A DNA stretch of 64,000 bases, from positions 36,714-100,713 of the forward strand of contig NZ_BAQK01000070.1 in assembly GCF_025994435.1 (NCBI RefSeq), read 5' to 3'. Below the pieces are notes generated by a model. The model ran no database searches and was not told the DNA's origin. It saw nothing but the letters and a program-made list of their open reading frames with translations. Both the position numbers and the translations under genes were made by a program. Positions within the stretch are counted from its first letter, which is position 1. Each line of letters opens with the position of its first letter. Shown here one piece after another: positions 59,627 through 64,000 of this stretch. This DNA is from Gluconacetobacter johannae. GTDB lineage: Bacteria; Pseudomonadota; Alphaproteobacteria; Acetobacterales; Acetobacteraceae.

Positions 59627-61087
59627 ATGGACGAACCACTTCGCGATTCCGGCAGCGCCGGGGCGGGCAACGTGCCCGAATATTCGGTCTCCGAGATTTC
59701 GGGGGCCATCCGCCGCACGCTGGAAGGCGCGTTCGGCCGCATCCGCGTGCGGGGCGAAATCACGGAATTCAAGCGCTACCCGTCCGGGCATCTCTATTTC
59801 TCGCTGAAGGACGAGGGCGGGAAGATCTCGTCCGTCGTCTGGCGCGGGTCGGTGTCGCGCCTGGGGCTGAAGCCGGAAAACGGGGTCGAGGTCATCGCCA
59901 CCGGCAAGATCTCATCGTACGGCGAGCGCTCGTCCTACCAGCTCATCATCGACCGGCTGGAGTACGCGGGCGAGGGCGCGCTGCTGGCGCGGATCGAACG
60001 GCTGCGCCTGAAGCTGGCCGAGGAAGGGCTGTTCGACGCCGCGCGCAAGCGGCCGCTGCCGTTCCTGCCCGATGTCATCGGTGTCGTGACCTCGGCCCAG
60101 GGGGCGGTGCTGCACGACATCCGCACCACCATCGCGCGGCGCTTTCCGCGCCGGCTGCTGGTCTGGCCGGTGGCAGTGCAGGGCGAGGCGGCGGCGGCGC
60201 AGGTCGCGGCGGCGATCGCGGGGTTCGACGCCATCGACGGGCGTGGCGGCATCCCCCGCCCCGACGTGCTGATCGTGGCGCGCGGCGGCGGGTCGCTGGA
60301 AGACCTGATGGCCTTCAACGACGAGGCCGTGCTGCGCGCGGCAGCGGCCTGCACCATCCCGCTGATTTCCGCCGTGGGGCACGAGACCGACACCACGCTG
60401 ATCGACTTCGTGTCCGACCGGCGCGCCCCCACGCCCACGGCGGCGGCGGAACTGGCCGCGCCGGCCCGGACCGAACTGGTGGCCGACCTGGCGCATCGCG
60501 CCGCGCGGCTGACCAGCGGGCTGGCGCGCTGCACGCAGATGCTGCGCCTGCGGCTGGACCGCGCGGCGGGCCGGCTGCCGGACCTGCCGTCGCTGCTGGG
60601 CACCGCACGGATGCGGCTGGACGACCGGGGCTACCGGCTGGACCTGGCGCTGCCGGCGCTGGTCGATCGCCGGCGGGCGGCGCTGGTGGCGGTGGAACGC
60701 CGCATGCCCCCCCCGGCGGAGTTGATCGGCGGGCGGCGGACGCGGCTGATGCTGGCCGCCAGCCATCTGCAGTCCGGGTTGCGGCATGTGCTGCGCGACG
60801 GGCGCGCGCGGGCCGATCGCGCCCGCCTGTCCCCCGCGCCGCTGGCCGCCCTGCTGCGCGAACGCGCCACCCGCCTGGCCGGGCTGTCGGGCCATATGGA
60901 CTCGCTGTCGCCGATGGCGGTGCTGGAACGCGGCTACGTCCTGGTACGCAATCCGGCGGGCGTGCCGGTGACGCGGGCGGCCGATCTGCGGCCCGGCAAC
61001 CGCGTCGTGCTGACCTTCGCCGACGGCGAGGCGATGGCGAAGATCGAAAAGCCGGCCGAGGCCGCCCAGGGGCTGCTGGATATCTGA
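59627..61087 (+). CDS. xseA: Exodeoxyribonuclease VII large subunit
   Basis: A 486-residue XseA. The N-terminal OB fold (YSVSEISGAIRRTLEGAFGRIRVRGEITEFKRYPSGHLYFSLKD) is followed by the catalytic core with VTSAQGAVLHDI, PDVLIVARGGGSLEDLMAFNDEAV and ISAVGHETDTTLIDFVSDRRAPTPTAAAE. A long coiled-coil region and the C-terminal GYVLVRNPAG...AMAKIEK follow. It degrades single-stranded DNA with XseB, not found in this window. ATG 59627 gives the family N-terminus. The gene ends in a repeat-rich gap. Confidence 0.96.
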   Translation: MDEPLRDSGSAGAGNVPEYSVSEISGAIRRTLEGAFGRIRVRGEITEFKRYPSGHLYFSLKDEGGKISSVVWRGSVSRLGLKPENGVEVIATGKISSYGERSSYQLIIDRLEYAGEGALLARIERLRLKLAEEGLFDAARKRPLPFLPDVIGVVTSAQGAVLHDIRTTIARRFPRRLLVWPVAVQGEAAAAQVAAAIAGFDAIDGRGGIPRPDVLIVARGGGSLEDLMAFNDEAVLRAAAACTIPLISAVGHETDTTLIDFVSDRRAPTPTAAAELAAPARTELVADLAHRAARLTSGLARCTQMLRLRLDRAAGRLPDLPSLLGTARMRLDDRGYRLDLALPALVDRRRAALVAVERRMPPPAELIGGRRTRLMLAASHLQSGLRHVLRDGRARADRARLSPAPLAALLRERATRLAGLSGHMDSLSPMAVLERGYVLVRNPAGVPVTRAADLRPGNRVVLTFADGEAMAKIEKPAEAAQGLLDI

Positions 61088-61089
61088 CT

Positions 61090-61212
61090 TCAGGGCGCTG
61101 CCCTGAAACCAAAGGGCATCGCCCTTTGAAAACCCAGTCGCTTCATCCCCGATCGGGGTCCAGGGCCTCAGGCCCCCGAGCCTGGATAACGGGCGGGTTC
61201 GGGCAGTGCCCG
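61090..61212 (+). repeat. Compound dispersed repeat: family B then family A
   Basis: CAGGGCGCTGCCCTG and AAAGGGCATCGCCCTTTG (B-type hairpins), then GATCGGGGTCCAGGGCCTC...GGGTTCGGGCAGTGCCCG (A-type, 61148-61212). The two families lie end to end here, filling the gap between xseA and the glycosyltransferase. Confidence 0.75.
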
Positions 61213-61287
61213 TCCGTCATGCCACCTCCGGGGAACCGCCTTGACGGGAGAACGTTCTATCGCGGGGAAACGCAAAGAGGCTCTGGA

Positions 61288-62184
61288 ATGGATCGAACTC
61301 GCTTTCCAGGGCGCGGCTTTGGAGCGTTCTGGCATGGTGCGACGCTTTCGGCCATGGAACAGGCCTGCCTCGCGTCGTTTTCTTCCAGGGGATATGACAT
61401 AACACTTTTCTCCTTTGAAAAGATTTCAAAGGTTCCCAACGGCGTGCGGGTGGACGACGCGCACGCCATCGTTTCGCGCGACCTGGAATCCCGCTTTCTG
61501 TACAACGGCAAGCCCGATCTCGGCCGCTTTTCGGATCTCTTTCGCTATCGCATGGTTGCGATGCGCGATCTGGTCTGGATCGATCTGGATGTTCTGCTGC
61601 TGTCGGACAGCACGCCATTGCGGAAGCATGAGATTTTTCCCCTCGACGAATCCGGCGTCAACGGCGCCGTTTTCTACACCGACGACGCAGCATTGCTGAA
61701 ATGCCTGACGGACGAAGCGGTGCGGCGCATCGGGAAGAATCTGAAATGGGGGGAAACCGGCCCATTGCTGCTGACGCGGTTGCTGGGTGACGGAAAAAAC
61801 CGGTCGCGCCTTTCACCGCGGGGGATGTTCTGCCCGATTTCGCATGGCGATATCCATAAGCTGCTGCTGCCCGAATTCCGGGATGAATGTGCGGAAACAT
61901 GCACGAACGCCATCACGCTTCATCTCATCAATAATATCCTGGTCCGGATGGGGTACTGGAAGAACGTGGCGCCCCCGAAGGGGTCGTTCCTTCACGAACG
62001 CATCGCCGCGTGCGATGCGCTGGGGTATTTCGCGGCGACCTATCCGGACGATGTCATGCGGCGCCTGATCGAGAATTTCAACTTCCGCCGGAACGGCAAG
62101 GCCCTGGGGATCGGGAGCATCGTCAAGGAGGCTATTCCCAGCATAGGACGCACCTACAGAAACTATTATCCGAAGCCCATCTGA
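61288..62184 (+). CDS. Glycosyltransferase with DXD motif (GT32/capsular type)
   Basis: A 298-residue cytoplasmic protein resembling DXD-containing sugar transferases of the GT32/alpha-1,4-glycosyltransferase type: FWHGATLSAMEQACLASF at the start (opening strand), ASFSSRGYDITLFSFE, SDLFRYRMVAM and the nucleotide-sugar motif LVWIDLDVLLL (DLD). NAITLHLINNIL follows. AGAGG lies seven bases before ATG 61288. Related proteins are found near polysaccharide loci; no such genes are visible here, so the acceptor is unknown. GC is lower than in xseA. Confidence 0.78.
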   Translation: MDRTRFPGRGFGAFWHGATLSAMEQACLASFSSRGYDITLFSFEKISKVPNGVRVDDAHAIVSRDLESRFLYNGKPDLGRFSDLFRYRMVAMRDLVWIDLDVLLLSDSTPLRKHEIFPLDESGVNGAVFYTDDAALLKCLTDEAVRRIGKNLKWGETGPLLLTRLLGDGKNRSRLSPRGMFCPISHGDIHKLLLPEFRDECAETCTNAITLHLINNILVRMGYWKNVAPPKGSFLHERIAACDALGYFAATYPDDVMRRLIENFNFRRNGKALGIGSIVKEAIPSIGRTYRNYYPKPI

Positions 62185-62330
62185 TACCCCCCATGCCGGG
62201 GCCGTGTGCGGGGCGACGCGAAAGGGCTGTTTGCAAATGCGGAATGTCGGGCGACAGTGCAGGGATGCGGCATCGTCGCGTCGGGGTGCCGGCGGACATG
62301 TCTTGTGCACAGCTTTGACAGGAAGATGTC

Positions 62331-62711
62331 ATGAACGATCGTCCCCGGCCCTCCGTCGCGCGCCTCGCGGTCGCGGCGATGATGCTTTCGGGGCTGGCGG
62401 CCTGCGCGCCGCAACCGGCGACGCGGCCGGTGGCCCAGGCCCCCGCCGCCCGTCGCCCGCCGCTGCAATTCGCGCCCGGAACGGTGGTCGAGGCGCCGCC
62501 CCCGGCGAACGAGGCGCAACTGGTCAACGATCCGTCCGCCCCGCTGAACACCCCGCTCTGCGGCGCCGCGGCGCGCGAGGCCGTCGCCGCCGGGGCCAGG
62601 CTGAACCCCGCCCCGCTGACGTCGGGGAACAGCTGCGTCGCCGGTGCGTGCTTCGATCCGTTGACCGGCACCTATATCGGCGCCGACGGCCATCGCCACG
62701 TCTGCCGCTGA
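62331..62711 (+). CDS. Small lipoprotein of unknown function
   Basis: A 126-residue predicted lipoprotein: lipobox LSGLAAC (Cys ~25), a Pro/Ala-rich linker to ~60, then a small domain with three to four cysteines (PLCGAAAREAV, NSCVAGACFDPLTGTYIGADGHRHVCR). AGGAAG lies six bases before the ATG. The Cys-rich end and GADGHRHVC pattern could form disulfides. No family recognised. Confidence 0.68.
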   Translation: MNDRPRPSVARLAVAAMMLSGLAACAPQPATRPVAQAPAARRPPLQFAPGTVVEAPPPANEAQLVNDPSAPLNTPLCGAAAREAVAAGARLNPAPLTSGNSCVAGACFDPLTGTYIGADGHRHVCR

Positions 62712-62817
62712 ACCTGCCGCCCCCCGGACGCCCACATAGGGGGTATGGAAAATCCTCGGGGCGAGGGGTGCAGGTTGTGATTGACAGCAAAAGCCCATCC
62801 ACAACACCATTCGGGAA

Positions 62818-63288
62818 ATGAACGGCCGGTCGCCCCTGGACGGCGCCAGCGACAGTGCGGCGACTGTCCATGCTTTCCCCTTGCGGCGCATGCTGCCTCT
62901 GCGCGAGGCCGCGGCTTATCTGGGTGTGCCGGCCAGGCGGCTGCGGGTGCTGGGCCTGCTGGGCGCCGGCCCTCGCCCGGCGGTGCGGCATGGGCGCGAC
63001 CTGATGTACCGGGTCGAGGACCTGGATCGCTTTGTCGGCCTTCTCTACAGCCGGGCCAGGATTTCACTGGGCGAACAGACGCGGCAACGCCAGGACTGGC
63101 GCACGCGCATCGCAGCACCGGGGGCGGCCGCCACGGGCGGACGACAGGGGCCGGTCGATCCGTGCATGCAGATGCTGACGCTGGACGCGCTGGTGTCGGC
63201 CGGGGGGCCGCTGGCGCTGAAAATGCTGTTTGTGTCAGGGCTGGGGCTGATCTTCCTGTCGCACACGCCGCTGCTGTGGCGGCTGTAG
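62818..63288 (+). CDS. Putative membrane-anchored helix-turn-helix protein
   Basis: A 156-residue protein. Residues ~25-75 form a MerR/excisionase-type HTH (LREAAAYLGVPARRLRVLGLL...GRDLMYRVEDLDRFVGLLY); a basic linker follows; residues ~133-150 are hydrophobic (LKMLFVSGLGLIFLSHTPLLW) and could anchor it in the membrane. The combination of DNA-binding fold and C-terminal anchor is unusual for this HTH type. Targets unknown. Weak ribosome-binding site (GGGAA), so the start is less certain. Confidence 0.6.
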   Translation: MNGRSPLDGASDSAATVHAFPLRRMLPLREAAAYLGVPARRLRVLGLLGAGPRPAVRHGRDLMYRVEDLDRFVGLLYSRARISLGEQTRQRQDWRTRIAAPGAAATGGRQGPVDPCMQMLTLDALVSAGGPLALKMLFVSGLGLIFLSHTPLLWRL

Positions 63289-63418
63289 GGGCGACAGGCA
63301 AGGAGGCGTGACGCCGGGAACAGTTTGCATCACGCACCGACGCCACATCGCGACCATAGGTTTGAAATGTAACCAAACTATGACGAACCGCCGGAAAACC
63401 GCGTGCCCGGACAGATTT

Positions 63419-63808
63419 TCAGCAGGAGGACGTGGCGGCGCAGGCCGGCGCCGGCGGCGGCAGGGCGGACGGAACGCCGGGCGGGCGCATCGACGGCTGG
63501 GGCGCGCGTTCGCCCACCGGGGGCGGCGGCACGATCTGCGGCACGTCGGGCGGCAGGTGCCCGAGGTCCAGCGGCTGCGCCGGCGGGATCGGCTGGCCGG
63601 GATAATAGACCTGCCCCCGATAGTTCGGCGACAATTGCGCCGCGTTCAGCCGGTCGATCAGCGAATCGCCGGTGCCGTCGGGATAGGCCGAGTGCGGCGG
63701 AGCCGGCGCCTGCGCGCAGGCCGGCGGAATGTGGGCCAGCAGGGGCAGGGCGGCCAGAAGGGCCAGGACCATCGTCCCGCGCCCCGTCATCCTGTGTTCT
63801 GGTGTCAT
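63419..63808 (-). CDS. Exported Pro-rich protein of unknown function
   Basis: A 129-residue protein with a signal peptide (TMVLALLAALPLLAHIPPACAQA) and a mature part very rich in Pro and Ala, including SLIDRLNAAQLSPNYRGQVYYPGQPIPP. It ends in CAATSSC, two cysteines at the very C-terminus. GGAAAGG lies before ATG 63808; ATGs at residues 7 and 13 are alternatives. No family recognised; likely periplasmic or cell-surface. Confidence 0.6.
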   Translation of the reverse strand: MTPEHRMTGRGTMVLALLAALPLLAHIPPACAQAPAPPHSAYPDGTGDSLIDRLNAAQLSPNYRGQVYYPGQPIPPAQPLDLGHLPPDVPQIVPPPPVGERAPQPSMRPPGVPSALPPPAPACAATSSC

Positions 63809-64000
63809 GGTTCTGCCTTTCCGGATGGGCGTCCCGGGTCACCCGGCCGATTCCATCTCCGCCGGGGCGCGGGCGAGTATGGCACAGGCGGGCGCGCCGT
63901 TCATCGGCGATCTTGCCTGTTTGCGGTCGCGGGACTGGTCACGTCCCCGCCGATCCGCTAGGCAACGAAACATGCATCGCCTGCAACAGCCACGGATCAG
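63809..64000. other. Right edge of the window, no feature seen
   Basis: GC-rich intergenic DNA. No supported reading frame, RNA or repeat was recognised before the window ends. Confidence 0.4.

Noticed and set aside
62524..62991. Minus-strand frame overlapping the small lipoprotein and HTH genes
   Set aside because: No start context or family motif; the plus-strand genes explain the region better.
1..64000. CRISPR arrays, ribosomal RNA operons and complete insertion sequences
   Set aside because: No regularly spaced direct repeats with spacers, no rRNA sequence and no transposase frame were found; the only recombinase traces are the two broken integrases.

Overview
The window is high-GC DNA from an acetic acid bacterium (Acetobacteraceae), most likely a Gluconacetobacter close to but not identical with G. 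diazotrophicus. The diagnostic locus is levansucrase lsdA, levanase lsdB and an eleven-gene type II secretion cluster in the order G-O-E-F-H-I-J-L-M-N-D, which I recognise from G. diazotrophicus; LsdA here differs in sequence from the LsdA I remember. No ribosomal RNA or CRISPR array is present. There are two tRNA genes.

Layout. 0-5.6 kb: exported hydrolase, amidase, HAD hydrolase, OsmC, a GFA-type zinc protein and an rRNA methyltransferase. 5.65-8.67 kb: tRNA-Tyr followed by a decayed 2.9-kb integrated element. It is bounded by an 18-bp copy of the tRNA 3' end and holds a broken integrase, a frame-shifted gene with DNA-polymerase-A-like motifs, and an apparently intact HigB/HigA-like toxin-antitoxin pair. 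9-16.7 kb: TerC, VOC protein, lipoprotein, PAP2 phosphatase, SatP acetate transporter, and YceI plus a DODA dioxygenase facing a LysR regulator. 17.2-32.4 kb: the levan block; LsdA makes levan from sucrose, LsdB degrades it, and the pseudopilin/secretin cluster carries LsdA across the outer membrane. 32.4-36.2 kb: two paralogous lipoproteins, small exported proteins and a GMC oxidoreductase followed by a truncated Rossmann-fold gene remnant. 36.2-44.4 kb: PPK2 and a divergent HlyD-RbbA-YhhJ-NodT pump operon of visibly lower GC, ending in an integrase remnant against tRNA-Arg, so probably an acquired island. 44.5-55.3 kb: lipase-like lipoprotein, NDUFS6-like zinc protein, then a tightly packed run polA - SCO-like - five-gene peptide ABC importer. 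55.3-58.1 kb: arsRCBH under a perfect 40-bp palindrome. 58.2-64 kb: purD, xseA, a glycosyltransferase and small exported or membrane proteins.

Three families of dispersed intergenic repeats recur through the window. Two are paired-hairpin GC-rich units and one is an AT-rich motif; they form gene ends, gene starts, a ribosome-binding region and even a protein C-terminus. The least explained items are the polymerase-like element gene, the repeat families, the gene-fusion scar behind the GMC oxidoreductase, the SCO-like protein without its metal-binding histidine, and the lsdN product, which may be the missing GspC.
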